Counted from the stretch's first letter, positions 1-7,121 are shown. The stretch: DNA of 8,611 nucleotides from Christensenella sp. UBA7707 (GCA_002482435.1 DLFZ01000249.1:256-8866); one strand, 5' to 3'. Numbers and translations: made by a program. The notes: generated by a model from the sequence alone, not told the origin.

Positions 1-662
1 GTATACGCCTCCCCCGCTCTTGCGGCAAACCGGATGCGACGGTATACGCCAAGCCCGTTTGCCTCACGCAATTCTTCACAGGCAAAATCGCAATATGCGG
101 ATTGTGCTACCGCCACGGGGATGTTAAGCTCACCCGTTCGCGCTTGCGCCGAAAGAATCGCACCGGTTTGATACGAATAATCAAACAAATGGGGGCCGTT
201 GATATCCCATAGGTCAGTTGCAATCCCCGCCAAAAGCTCGGCTTCGCCGTCTGCTTGGAAAGTCAGCGTTAAGCGGCAGGCAAGCAGGTGCGGTTGTGCC
301 ATGGAGGCAATCCGCTCGCTTTGGAGCCGCACGGCGGAAAACGCCGTATCGCGGCTATATATGCCATGGCGGAAGTTTACGGTTTGGCCGTGCGCCAAGG
401 GGGCGGCTTCTCCAAGCGCCATCGCCTCACCGTTCACAAAAAGCTTTGCGAACAGGCCGTTTGGCGCGTTTACAGGCTCTCGCCATTTCTCGCCGTTTCG
501 ATCATAAACACCAGCGAGGTTCACGGCGGCAAGCTCTGATTTGCCCCATTCCTCCACGGTGCCGCGATACCCCATGTAGCCGTTGCCGATCAGAAAGCGA
601 TTTCCGTTCGTTACCGTATCTTCCTGCCGATATCCCTCTTGTGTGTAATTCCAAACGTCCAA
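1..662 (-). CDS. Second GH65 glycoside phosphorylase, N-terminal part only
   Basis: This gene runs off the left edge; 220 N-terminal residues can be read without a stop. I translated it directly: it begins LDVWNYTQEG (first codon read as Met) and carries NGNRFLIGNGYMGYRGT at residues 19-35, the hallmark opening of the GH65 N-terminal beta-sandwich domain. The motif TDLWDINGPHLFDY follows further on, as expected in that domain. The catalytic (alpha/alpha)6 barrel with its acid Glu lies outside the window. The start is TTG at 662-660, supported by AAGGGG eight bases upstream; an ATG at 679-677 is in a frame that stops after 22 codons. It is the last visible gene of the sugar operon, 13 bp after the first GH65 gene. 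GH65 members are mostly intracellular inverting phosphorylases acting on alpha-glucosides (maltose, trehalose, kojibiose, nigerose, glucosylglycerol, glucosylrhamnose). The IGNGYMGYRG wording resembles the kojibiose/nigerose/glucosylglycerol side of the family, from memory only. Confidence 0.9.
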   Translation of the reverse strand, partial: MDVWNYTQEGYRQEDTVTNGNRFLIGNGYMGYRGTVEEWGKSELAAVNLAGVYDRNGEKWREPVNAPNGLFAKLFVNGEAMALGEAAPLAHGQTVNFRHGIYSRDTAFSAVRLQSERIASMAQPHLLACRLTLTFQADGEAELLAGIATDLWDINGPHLFDYSYQTGAILSAQARTGELNIPVAVAQSAYCDFACEELREANGLGVYRRIRFAARAGEAY

Positions 663-670
663 TGTATTCG

Positions 671-676
671 CCCCTT
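671..676 (-). promoter_or_regulatory. Ribosome binding site deciding the TTG start of the second GH65 gene
   Basis: AAGGGG on the minus strand lies eight bases before TTG (662-660). Its first A is the last base of the TGA stop of the first GH65 gene (678-676). This arrangement suggests translational coupling of the two GH65 genes and is why the TTG is chosen rather than a downstream ATG. Confidence 0.7.
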
Positions 677-2970
677 CATTCGTCGGAAACGATCAACCCA
701 TCCGCGTCAAGCTTGTATCGTTTTTCATATACCAGCAGCTCAATTGGCTCACCATGCCGCAACGTAAACCGCGTTTTGCCCTTTTGCATATCCAAATCGA
801 GGATCCGCCCCCGATACGAAAGGGAAAAGCGGAGCCGGCTCCAACGATCAGGCAGGCACGGGGCAAAGCGAATCACATCGCCGTCGCTGCGCAAGCCGGC
901 AAACCCGTAGACGATGTTGGCCCACGCCATGGCGATGCTGGTGGTGTGGAGCCCATCGCCGGTGTTGCGGTTGTAGTTATCAAGGTCAAGGCGGGTGGCA
1001 TAGCCGAAGAAGTTTGTCGCTTCCTCCATCCTCCCGAGCTCGGCCGCCAGTATGGAGTGGACGGACGGCGACAGAGAGGATTCGTGGATCGTACGCGGTT
1101 CATAAAACTCATAGTTGATCCGCTTGACCTCGCGCGAAAAGGAGGCGTTATACAGGTAGAGAAACATCAGCACATCGGGTTGTTTGATCATATCGGTGCG
1201 GTAGATGCGGTCGTAGGACCAATGGTCATACAGGGGGAATTCGGAAATAGGTATTGCATGAATATCGATATGAGGCAAGTCAAAGTAACCGTCGTGCTGC
1301 TCAATCAAACCTGTGGCTTTCATGGGCATGGTCATGTTGGCCGCAATGTTTTCCCATTTGCGCAGTTCATCTTCCCGCAAGCCGGTTTTTTCGCAAAATG
1401 CCGCATATAGCTCCGGCTTTTTGGCTTTCATGCCGCGTAGCGTTTCAAGCGCATATTCAAGAGAACGCTTGCCCATATAATTGGTATATGCATTGTTGTT
1501 GACCATCACATGAAACTCATCCGGACCCATTACGCCGTAATACCCGTATTTTCCCGTAATCGAGCTTTGCGAAACGCGGCTCACCAAAAAGCGGGCGATC
1601 TGCAAAAGCATTTCGACCCCATATTCCCATAAAAATTCCAAGTCGCCGGTGACGCGCTCATAATGCCAAATACCATAGGCCACCGCGGTGCTGGGCTGGA
1701 ATTGCAAGCTTGCATGCTGCCATAGCGTGCATGCCTCATCGCCGTTTAGTGTAGCAACAGGAAAACAAGCGCCTTCGCAATCAAGCATTTTGGCGCGTTC
1801 CATCGCCTGTGGCAGCGTATTGTAACGGAACATAAGCAGAGCTTTTGCCGCCGCCGGATTGGTGAACAGGTAAAAGGGCAGGCAGCACGCCTCGGTGTCC
1901 CAAAAGGCATGGCCGTTGTACACTTCACCCGTCAGACCCTTGGCGCCGATGTTATGGCGCACACTCCCGCCATTGTAGATCTGCGCCATTTGGAAGCTGC
2001 AAAAGCGGATCCCCTGCTGTTCTTCAGCCACAGCCGCGCTTTCATCCGTGCCGTCCGGCTCGATTACCACATCCGAAATATGCCAATGTTTCGCCCAATA
2101 AGCTTGTTGAGCCTCCAGCGCCTGATTTAAAGAAACCCCGGCCGTTTTGCGCAGGGCGGCTTGTCCGTTTTGCCATAAGGCCTCACCTTGTGTTCCGTCA
2201 AACAGTACCACGACCCTTTTGTCAATGTGGAGCACTTTCCCCTTCTCGAGCAAAAGCGTGGTTTCAAGCGACGCTGTTTTGCTTTGCTGTTTTCCCCGGC
2301 AAGCACCCGGAACATCCCACAGAGCAGCCGCAAAAACCTCCTGCCCCGATAGGAGGGTGCGGGATTGCACGGCGCAGCTGTTCCCCGAAAGCTCAACTCG
2401 GGCATCGCCCCAAAAGCAAGCACGCCTCCCCTCATGGAGCACATCAAAGGATATGCCCGCCGTCAATTCAACAGGCCCGGTGAAATTGAGAGCCTCTAGG
2501 GTGATGCGCTGATAGGCGCGTTCACCATGGCGCATATCCAAAAAACGAAGAAAGCTAAGGCACAAATCCTTTCCGGATTTTGTATGCCAAACAAAGCTTC
2601 GTGTCATCGTCCCGGAGCGCATATCAAGCTCCCGAACGAAGTCGCTGAAGTTTACTTTTCCAAGATCCAAAACTTCGCCGTCGACCGACAGACTGGTCAT
2701 CAACCAATCTGCCGATGGAATCATAAAATGAGTCTTATCTACGATACCGCGATAGGATCTCGGCAGGTTTTCCAGATCATATACGCCGTTTGTGTAGGCG
2801 CCTCGCAGGCTGTCTACGCTCCCGCCCTCGTCAAAGCAGCCGCGTACGCCCAAATTTTCATTGGACAATGCAAAAACAGATTCGCTCACACGCGCATAAT
2901 CAGGGTTAAAGCCTTGCTCTATTACCTTCCAAGGATCGGTCAAAAAATACTTATCGGCAACTTTCGCCAC
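676..2970 (-). CDS. GH65 family glycoside phosphorylase (maltose/kojibiose/nigerose phosphorylase-like)
   Basis: Predicted cytoplasmic inverting phosphorylase that splits an alpha-glucosyl disaccharide with phosphate to beta-glucose 1-phosphate and an acceptor. At about 764 residues it has full GH65 length. Domains: N-terminal beta-sandwich with LSNENLGVRGCFDEGG (residues 35-50), linker helices to about 330, then the (alpha/alpha)6 barrel. Barrel motifs: GHAFWDTE (354-361), YYGVMGPDEFH with Glu485 as the expected general acid, NNNAYTNYM, IKQPDVLMF (595-603), YEPRTIHESSLS (623-634) and GLHTTSIAMAW (673-683); the latter segments form the phosphate site in characterised relatives. No signal peptide. 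The acceptor-side segment TLNGDEACTLWQ (407-418) is closer to the NGEEC type of maltose phosphorylases than to trehalose phosphorylases, from memory, but does not fix the substrate. Start: GTG at 2970-2968 has GAGG seven bases upstream; ATG at 2976 sits one base after that GAGG, so is less likely. It follows the second permease by 50 bp. A hydrolase role (a minority in GH65) cannot be excluded. Confidence 0.93.
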   Translation of the reverse strand: MAKVADKYFLTDPWKVIEQGFNPDYARVSESVFALSNENLGVRGCFDEGGSVDSLRGAYTNGVYDLENLPRSYRGIVDKTHFMIPSADWLMTSLSVDGEVLDLGKVNFSDFVRELDMRSGTMTRSFVWHTKSGKDLCLSFLRFLDMRHGERAYQRITLEALNFTGPVELTAGISFDVLHEGRRACFWGDARVELSGNSCAVQSRTLLSGQEVFAAALWDVPGACRGKQQSKTASLETTLLLEKGKVLHIDKRVVVLFDGTQGEALWQNGQAALRKTAGVSLNQALEAQQAYWAKHWHISDVVIEPDGTDESAAVAEEQQGIRFCSFQMAQIYNGGSVRHNIGAKGLTGEVYNGHAFWDTEACCLPFYLFTNPAAAKALLMFRYNTLPQAMERAKMLDCEGACFPVATLNGDEACTLWQHASLQFQPSTAVAYGIWHYERVTGDLEFLWEYGVEMLLQIARFLVSRVSQSSITGKYGYYGVMGPDEFHVMVNNNAYTNYMGKRSLEYALETLRGMKAKKPELYAAFCEKTGLREDELRKWENIAANMTMPMKATGLIEQHDGYFDLPHIDIHAIPISEFPLYDHWSYDRIYRTDMIKQPDVLMFLYLYNASFSREVKRINYEFYEPRTIHESSLSPSVHSILAAELGRMEEATNFFGYATRLDLDNYNRNTGDGLHTTSIAMAWANIVYGFAGLRSDGDVIRFAPCLPDRWSRLRFSLSYRGRILDLDMQKGKTRFTLRHGEPIELLVYEKRYKLDADGLIVSDE

Positions 2971-3020
2971 ATCCATACCTCGCAACAATTACAATGATTT
3001 TCATTCGAACGATCGCCCCG

Positions 3021-3902
3021 CTAACCCTTTATCCCTGCAGTCACGATGTTTTGGGTAAGCTTCTTTTGAAAAACGACAAAGAGGATGATGGGCGGTATCA
3101 TGGAGAACACGACGGAGCGCATCAAAGCATCATAATTGATGGTCTGCTGCGTGCTGAATACAAACAGGCGTACCATGACGGTCTGCCAAGGACCGTTACC
3201 GAGCACCAGATAGGGTAGCAGAAAATCCGACCATGCCGCATTGATGGCAAAAATTGCGATAACCACGCAGATGGGCTTGGACAGCGGCAGGACAATGCGG
3301 AAGAATGTTTGCAGCGGTGAGCAGCCGTCGATGCGGCTGGCCTCAATAATGGAATATGGAATGGATTCAAAAAACTGCATAAAGAGGACGACATAGACAG
3401 CGCTGGCCCCGCATTGCAGCCAAAGCGGCGTGAAAAAGCCGCCCAACCCGAGGCGCTGAATGTTCATAAACAGGGGGACGATGCTGATGGTTGCCGGCAT
3501 TAAAAGCGAAAACATCACCAGCTTATGGATGATTTTGTGTCCTTTCGGTTTCAAGATAGAAAGGCCATAGGCCAAAAGACCGTTGAAAACCAGTGCGCAA
3601 ACAACGCTGCCGGCGGCAACATACAGTGAATTAAGGTAATTCTTCACAATATCCAGCTGCGTCCACGTCTTGACATACCCCGTAAAGTCAAAGGACTGAG
3701 GAAGAATGGCCGTGCTCGACATATACTCTTTCAAATCCTTGAATCCGGCCAATAGAACCCACAGGATGGGAAAAAGCGATACAATGACCATTACAATGCA
3801 AATGGCATAGATCACCACAAGCCCAGCTTTTACACCCGGCGTATGTATGTCGTATTCTCGAATTACCCCTGTGCGAGGCAGTGTGTTCTTTTCTTTTGCC
3901 AT
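3021..3902 (-). CDS. Sugar ABC transporter permease, MalG/UgpE type
   Basis: Inner-membrane subunit of a CUT1-type carbohydrate ABC importer, 293 residues, typical size. It has about six hydrophobic segments (roughly 24-50, 90-116, 126-146, 160-180, 208-230 and 262-282). The cytoplasmic EAA loop, which docks on the ATPase, is EASRIDGCSPLQTFFRIVLP (187-206), with conserved Glu-Ala-Ser, Asp-Gly and Leu-Pro. The opening FPILWVLLAGFKD and ending TAGIKG are standard for MalG-type partners. The start ATG has GAGG five bases upstream, inside a 12-bp gap after the first permease gene, so the two are almost certainly co-translated from one mRNA. It pairs with the upstream permease and the binding protein; the ATPase is not here and is probably a shared MsmK/UgpC-type protein encoded elsewhere (inference). 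Confidence 0.95.
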   Translation of the reverse strand: MAKEKNTLPRTGVIREYDIHTPGVKAGLVVIYAICIVMVIVSLFPILWVLLAGFKDLKEYMSSTAILPQSFDFTGYVKTWTQLDIVKNYLNSLYVAAGSVVCALVFNGLLAYGLSILKPKGHKIIHKLVMFSLLMPATISIVPLFMNIQRLGLGGFFTPLWLQCGASAVYVVLFMQFFESIPYSIIEASRIDGCSPLQTFFRIVLPLSKPICVVIAIFAINAAWSDFLLPYLVLGNGPWQTVMVRLFVFSTQQTINYDALMRSVVFSMIPPIILFVVFQKKLTQNIVTAGIKG

Positions 3903-3914
3903 ACTATCCTCTTT

Positions 3915-4820
3915 CTATTCCCAATCCGTTTTCCGCCGGTTCACAACGGAATACAAGGCGGTAAACGCGAGCAAAATCACGGTAATGATGACAGCCACAG
4001 CGGAGGCTTTGCCGAAGTCCATGGACCCGCCAAACGCATAGCGCCACATAAGCAGCATCAGCGACAAGGACGCATTGTCCGGGCCGCCGCGGGTCAGCAC
4101 CATCGGCTCATACATGATTTGGAAGATGGAAATGATTTGGAGAATCAGGAGGGTACTGCCCAATTTGAAGATAGCCGGCAGCATGATATGGCGAACCCGT
4201 TTGAAAATGCCTGCGCCGTCCAAGGCCGCAGCCTCATATAGCTCCGGGTTGATACCGGCCATGCTGGCCATATAGATCAAGGCGGTTGCCCCTGCGCCCT
4301 TCCATGTTGCAACAAGCACAATAATCGGTATAACATAGCCTGCCTGGCTGAGATAGGCCTTAGGCGCTATCCCGAGTTTACTGAGCAGGATATTGACCAC
4401 GCCCGACTTTTCGGCGGAGAAGAAAGCCGTCCATAAAATGATAACAGCAAGCCCGGGCAGAATATTAGGGAGGTAAGCGGCGGTTCGGAAAAAGCCCTTG
4501 CTCCGTGCCGTTTCCCCGATCACAAATGCGATAAAGATGGGCAGTAGAAAGCCGATCAACAAGGACCAAAAAGTATAGGAAAATGTGTTGATGAGCGCTT
4601 GTATAAAGTCTGCCTTGTTGAAAACGCTGATAAAGTTGTCAAACCCAACAAACTCCAGCAGTTCAACATTCTTTGTATGATACAGGCTCATCCGCATGCT
4701 TTCCAGCAGCGGCTCCCACAGGAAAAACGCAAACAAAACAATGCCCGGCAGCATGATAAGCCAGGCTATCAGCGTTTCTTTCCCTTTTCCGGGCATGCGG
4801 CGGCGCGCGGGCCTTTTCAT
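3915..4820 (-). CDS. Sugar ABC transporter permease, MalF/UgpA type
   Basis: Membrane subunit of the same CUT1-type importer, 301 residues. A basic N terminus (KRPARRR) is followed by a first membrane segment near 16-36, then segments near 84-102, 118-134, 162-178, 218-234 and 274-292. The EAA loop is EAAALDGAGIFKRVRHIMLP (196-215). The segment LTRGGPDNASLSLMLLMWRYAF (242-263) is the usual GGP motif of MalF/UgpA-type proteins. Start: ATG at 4820-4818 has GGGGGA seven bases upstream; an in-frame TTG three bases earlier is too close to that site. The gene follows the binding-protein gene after a 151-bp gap holding two hairpins, and its stop is 12 bp before the next permease start. The substrate is not evident; context suggests an alpha-glucosyl disaccharide or related glucoside. 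Confidence 0.95.
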   Translation of the reverse strand: MKRPARRRMPGKGKETLIAWLIMLPGIVLFAFFLWEPLLESMRMSLYHTKNVELLEFVGFDNFISVFNKADFIQALINTFSYTFWSLLIGFLLPIFIAFVIGETARSKGFFRTAAYLPNILPGLAVIILWTAFFSAEKSGVVNILLSKLGIAPKAYLSQAGYVIPIIVLVATWKGAGATALIYMASMAGINPELYEAAALDGAGIFKRVRHIMLPAIFKLGSTLLILQIISIFQIMYEPMVLTRGGPDNASLSLMLLMWRYAFGGSMDFGKASAVAVIITVILLAFTALYSVVNRRKTDWE

Positions 4821-4865
4821 CAAATCATCCCCCGTTTTTTAAAATGCAACGACCAAGCCATCTAC

Positions 4866-4897
4866 AGGCGGCAAGGACCACCGACAATTTGCCGCCT
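4866..4897 (-). repeat. Intercistronic stem-loop near the permease start
   Basis: AGGCGGCAA (4866-4874) and TTGCCGCCT (4889-4897) are a perfect 9-bp inverted repeat with a 14-base loop. In the mRNA it lies after the binding-protein gene and about 45 bases before the permease start. No run of U follows, so it is not a normal terminator. Its CGGCAA/TTGCCG core also occurs in the hairpin at 4932-4962, allowing alternative pairing. Confidence 0.6.
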
Positions 4898-4931
4898 ATT
4901 TTGAAACCATTTTAGGCCCACCAAAGCAAGT

Positions 4932-4962
4932 GCGTCGGCAAAGCCCATGGCTTTGCCGACGC
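4932..4962 (-). repeat. Strong intercistronic hairpin after the binding-protein gene
   Basis: GCGTCGGCAAAGCC (4932-4945) and GGCTTTGCCGACGC (4949-4962) form a perfect 14-bp stem with a 3-base loop, nine bases after the binding-protein stop codon. In the transcribed direction ACTTGCTTTGG follows, which is not a clean U tract. The likely role is partial termination or protection of the binding-protein mRNA from 3' decay, giving more binding protein than permease, a pattern known from malE-malF type operons. The role is inferred; the stem is seen. Confidence 0.75.
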
Positions 4963-4971
4963 GCTCATTTG

Positions 4972-6462
4972 TTACTTATTGATTTCGTCATCCAGGTATT
5001 CTTGGAAGGACTGCTGAGCCTGTTCCAACCCTTTGTAAACGTCCGCGTCCTCCCGGGTGATGACTCGCTGTACAATCGAGGTCAACTCCCGATAGAGTTG
5101 CTGCGCGAATACCGGCTCCTCGCCCTTTAAGCTGATTGTGCCGTCGGTCAAAGAATCGAAAAAGTCATTGTAGAGCCGCATGTCAACATTGGAATACTCG
5201 TTTACGATCTCGAGCTTTTTGGCGTTATATGCTTCGTCGTTCCATGCGGTGATGGGCGGCAAAACGGGTGCACCGCGCTCCCGCTTGGCAGCGTAGTCCG
5301 CACGCATCCCGGCGACGATATCATCATCCAAGAAGGGCAGTTTGCCGATGATTTTGAGGTAGCCCATGAGTGCGACCGCCTGATCGCGGGTAAGGTTCGG
5401 CGCGAACATATAACAGGTTCCGCCCGTAAGCGCATATGCACCCGCGGGGCCGGCCGGGAATGGAACTAGGGCGAATTTATCAACGGGCAGACCTTTGCCG
5501 GCAGTCGGTTGATCTACCGAATCGTCGGCGGCAAAATTCATAGCCGCTTCGCCCGTGCCGAGCGCCGAGTGCGCGCCTGCCCAGTCGGTTGTGGTCGCGT
5601 CCGCATTGAGAATATCATACTCCCAGCGCAGGGATTTGATATACTCCATCGCGGCGACTGCCGCATCCGAGGTAAAATTGCATACCCAGCGGCCATCTTC
5701 CTGCTGAACCTCCAAGGCATTTTCTCCCACCGCGCCGAAATTCCACGCGATGTTGGTATACAGCCATCCGCCATAGGTTTCGCTGGCCGGGAAAACGAGT
5801 CCGGCCTTGCCCGTTTTTTGCTTTATAATCTGACCATACTCTGCCAGTTCCTGCAACGTGGTGGGGTACATGGGCAGACCGTCTTCCGTCATCAAGCCTG
5901 CTTCTTCAAACAGATTGATGTTGATGTGCATGCCCAGAACATAACCCTCGCGGGGCAAGCCATAGATGCGCCCGTTTTCGTCACCCAACAGTTCGATAAA
6001 TGCCGGGCTGAACTTTTCCAAAACGCCGAACTCCGCCAGCGCGTCGGTCACATCGCCCGCCAACCCTTGACTGATCAGCAATTGCGGATCAGTGAACGGC
6101 GGCTGAAAAATACTGGGCGCGGTTCCGCCTTTTGCCGCACTGATGTAGTTGCTGAGCGTATAGGAATAATAGGAGGGTACCAGCGTTACGTTGGGGTATT
6201 GCTTCGCCATGGTGGCCTTATAGCCCTCAAACAAGGCCAGCTCAGCAGCAGGAGCCGTGTCCGCCGGCCAATTGCCCAAGGTTATCGTGCAAGTAAGGTC
6301 GGCATCAACCACCTCATCCGATTGCGCGGCAAGTTCGGCCGGAGGGGTGACGATTGGTTCGTCGGTTGGTTCGACGGTTGGACCCGCAGTATTGCCGCTG
6401 CATGCCGCAAGCAGCATACACAGAACTACGAGGATAGCCAAGCTTCCGATGTGCCTTTTCAT
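4972..6462 (-). CDS. Extracellular sugar-binding lipoprotein of ABC transporter (SBP family 1)
   Basis: First gene of the operon: the 496-residue substrate receptor of the importer. The N terminus MKRHIGSLAILVVLCMLLAAC is a lipoprotein signal peptide with lipobox LAAC; Cys21 would be lipidated and anchor the protein outside the membrane. A Thr/Pro/Glu-rich linker (residues about 22-48) follows, then the binding domain with family-like stretches such as LGNWPADTAPA, YGLPREGYVLGMHININLFEEAGL and GEAAMNFAADDS. The order and composition fit the SBP_bac_1 (COG1653) group, although the protein is somewhat longer than the usual 400-450 residues. The start ATG has AGGGGG six bases upstream. It is followed by a strong hairpin and then the two permeases. 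Expression should be driven by the promoter at 6538-6566 and controlled at the palindrome 6513-6526. Ligand unknown; the two GH65 enzymes downstream point to alpha-linked glucosides. Confidence 0.95.
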   Translation of the reverse strand: MKRHIGSLAILVVLCMLLAACSGNTAGPTVEPTDEPIVTPPAELAAQSDEVVDADLTCTITLGNWPADTAPAAELALFEGYKATMAKQYPNVTLVPSYYSYTLSNYISAAKGGTAPSIFQPPFTDPQLLISQGLAGDVTDALAEFGVLEKFSPAFIELLGDENGRIYGLPREGYVLGMHININLFEEAGLMTEDGLPMYPTTLQELAEYGQIIKQKTGKAGLVFPASETYGGWLYTNIAWNFGAVGENALEVQQEDGRWVCNFTSDAAVAAMEYIKSLRWEYDILNADATTTDWAGAHSALGTGEAAMNFAADDSVDQPTAGKGLPVDKFALVPFPAGPAGAYALTGGTCYMFAPNLTRDQAVALMGYLKIIGKLPFLDDDIVAGMRADYAAKRERGAPVLPPITAWNDEAYNAKKLEIVNEYSNVDMRLYNDFFDSLTDGTISLKGEEPVFAQQLYRELTSIVQRVITREDADVYKGLEQAQQSFQEYLDDEINK

Positions 6463-6512
6463 GATAAACCCCCTATAAAGTTTGAAGCTGTCTTGCGAGT
6501 TTTCGAAGATAC

Positions 6513-6526
6513 GTTTAGCGCTTAAC
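6513..6526. promoter_or_regulatory. Operator-like palindrome downstream of the operon promoter
   Basis: GTTTAGCGCTTAAC is a 14-bp palindrome with a single mismatched pair and a central CG, the shape of LacI/GalR-family operators. It covers about +5 to +18 relative to the predicted start site, a normal place for a repressor. It lacks the TG...CA ends of a CcpA cre site, so a local LacI-type regulator is more likely. No regulator gene is in the window. Confidence 0.5.
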
Positions 6527-6537
6527 TTACATATAGC

Positions 6538-6566
6538 AATATACCTTTATTTGTTTGGTTTGTCAA
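6538..6566 (-). promoter_or_regulatory. Sigma-A-type promoter of the sugar operon
   Basis: On the minus strand, TTGACA (6566-6561) is a perfect -35 box, then a 17-bp AT-rich spacer, then TATATT (6543-6538), one mismatch from the -10 consensus. The predicted start is near 6531, giving a leader of about 70 bases before the binding-protein ATG. Confidence 0.8.
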
Positions 6567-6894
6567 GCCATTGCAACCAATATAAAGCGGTTTTTACTCC
6601 GTTATCAACGATGTGTAGTGAAATAAGGATGATGCTCGGCCTTGCGTTATGACGCTTCTGTCAGTGAAGTCCGAAGCGCTTCCGGAGTTTGCGCTGCCTT
6701 AAAGCGCATATGCCCCTCCCCCCTATTTTCGCATACAAGCAATGTTTACAATCACTGGCTCCGGCGGGATACTTGAGCCAAAGTCGATCCATGCATTCGG
6801 TCGGAGCTTATCATTGAAGCTTTCAATGCAGCCGCTCCGTATTGGCTAACCGTGTGGATAGGCTACACCAAACCGTAAAGAAAAGATAAGGTAA

Positions 6895-6945
6895 CGATAT
6901 TCTTTCAAAGGCAAAAAGCAATTTGCCGGTTTTGCATTCTGTTTG
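6895..6945 (+). repeat. Repeat copy A (51 bp, stem-forming)
   Basis: It matches 8561-8611 over its whole length: CG(A/G)TATTCTTTCAAAGG, then a C or G, an A tract, GCAATTTGC, a variable 2-3 bases, TTTT, a variable part, and TTCTGTT(T)G. Here GCAAAA pairs with TTTTGC around AGCAATTTGCCGG; an alternative stem is GGCAAA/TTTGCC. Flanking bases do not match between copies on the left side, so the unit seems to begin near here. Probably one member of a dispersed non-coding repeat family. Confidence 0.6.
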
Positions 6946-7047
6946 TTTGAGACGCATCGAAAAACAAGCATGCAGCGCGGATTTTATTTCGTGAGGCAAC
7001 ATCATGAAAACCATCATTGTCTCAAGCACAAACCAAGGAATCAGCAA

Positions 7048-7094
7048 AGAACACGGACGATATCGCTTCTTTCTTGCAATACAGCCCGTGTTCT
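7048..7094 (+). repeat. Perfect 9-bp stem before the terminator
   Basis: AGAACACGG (7048-7056) is the exact reverse complement of CCGTGTTCT (7086-7094), enclosing 29 bases. It stands seven bases before the terminator hairpin at 7102 on the plus strand. Confidence 0.6.
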
Positions 7095-7101
7095 CTATAT
7101 C

Positions 7102-7121
7102 CCCGCCAAGCGGGATTTTTT
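7102..7121 (+). terminator. Rho-independent terminator pointing right
   Basis: CCCGC, loop CAA, GCGGG, then A and six T. The T tract is only on the plus strand; read from the minus strand the hairpin is followed by GATATAG, so it does not serve the RNHCP gene efficiently. It must end a plus-strand transcript from the gene-free interval to its left. Confidence 0.65.

Larger units (their letters stand above)
6802..7121 (+). ncRNA. Candidate structured RNA ending in an intrinsic terminator
   Basis: This is a hypothesis from structure only. The plus strand has a two-tier stem-loop (6802-6839), the repeat stem (about 6911-6935), a TTGTTT/AAACAA pair near 6944-6968, a perfect 9-bp stem AGAACACGG/CCGTGTTCT (7048-7056 with 7086-7094), and directly after it a terminator with a T tract. 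A stem next to a rightward terminator is a common 3' end for small RNAs. No tmRNA, RNase P, SRP or 6S hallmark was recognised. The 5' end is arbitrary and no good plus-strand promoter was seen nearby. The alternative is a short translated frame (7004-7132) or a degenerate remnant. Confidence 0.25.

Noticed and set aside
218..910. 230-codon plus-strand open frame
   Set aside because: It crosses the junction of the two GH65 genes on the opposite strand, and the translation is low-complexity Arg/Pro/Ser-rich.
754..1410. 218-codon plus-strand open frame
   Set aside because: It is opposite the GH65 catalytic region, whose conserved motifs show that the minus strand is the coding one.
4932..4962. 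Operon terminator after the binding-protein gene
   Set aside because: The stem is very strong but no U tract follows it, and the permeases belong to the same system, so full termination is unlikely.
5509..6525. 338-codon plus-strand open frame
   Set aside because: It lies opposite the binding-protein gene, whose frame has a lipobox and family-like stretches. The plus-strand translation has no recognisable motif and is a shadow.
6513..6526. CcpA cre site
   Set aside because: The palindrome has a central CG but lacks the TG...CA ends of the cre consensus.
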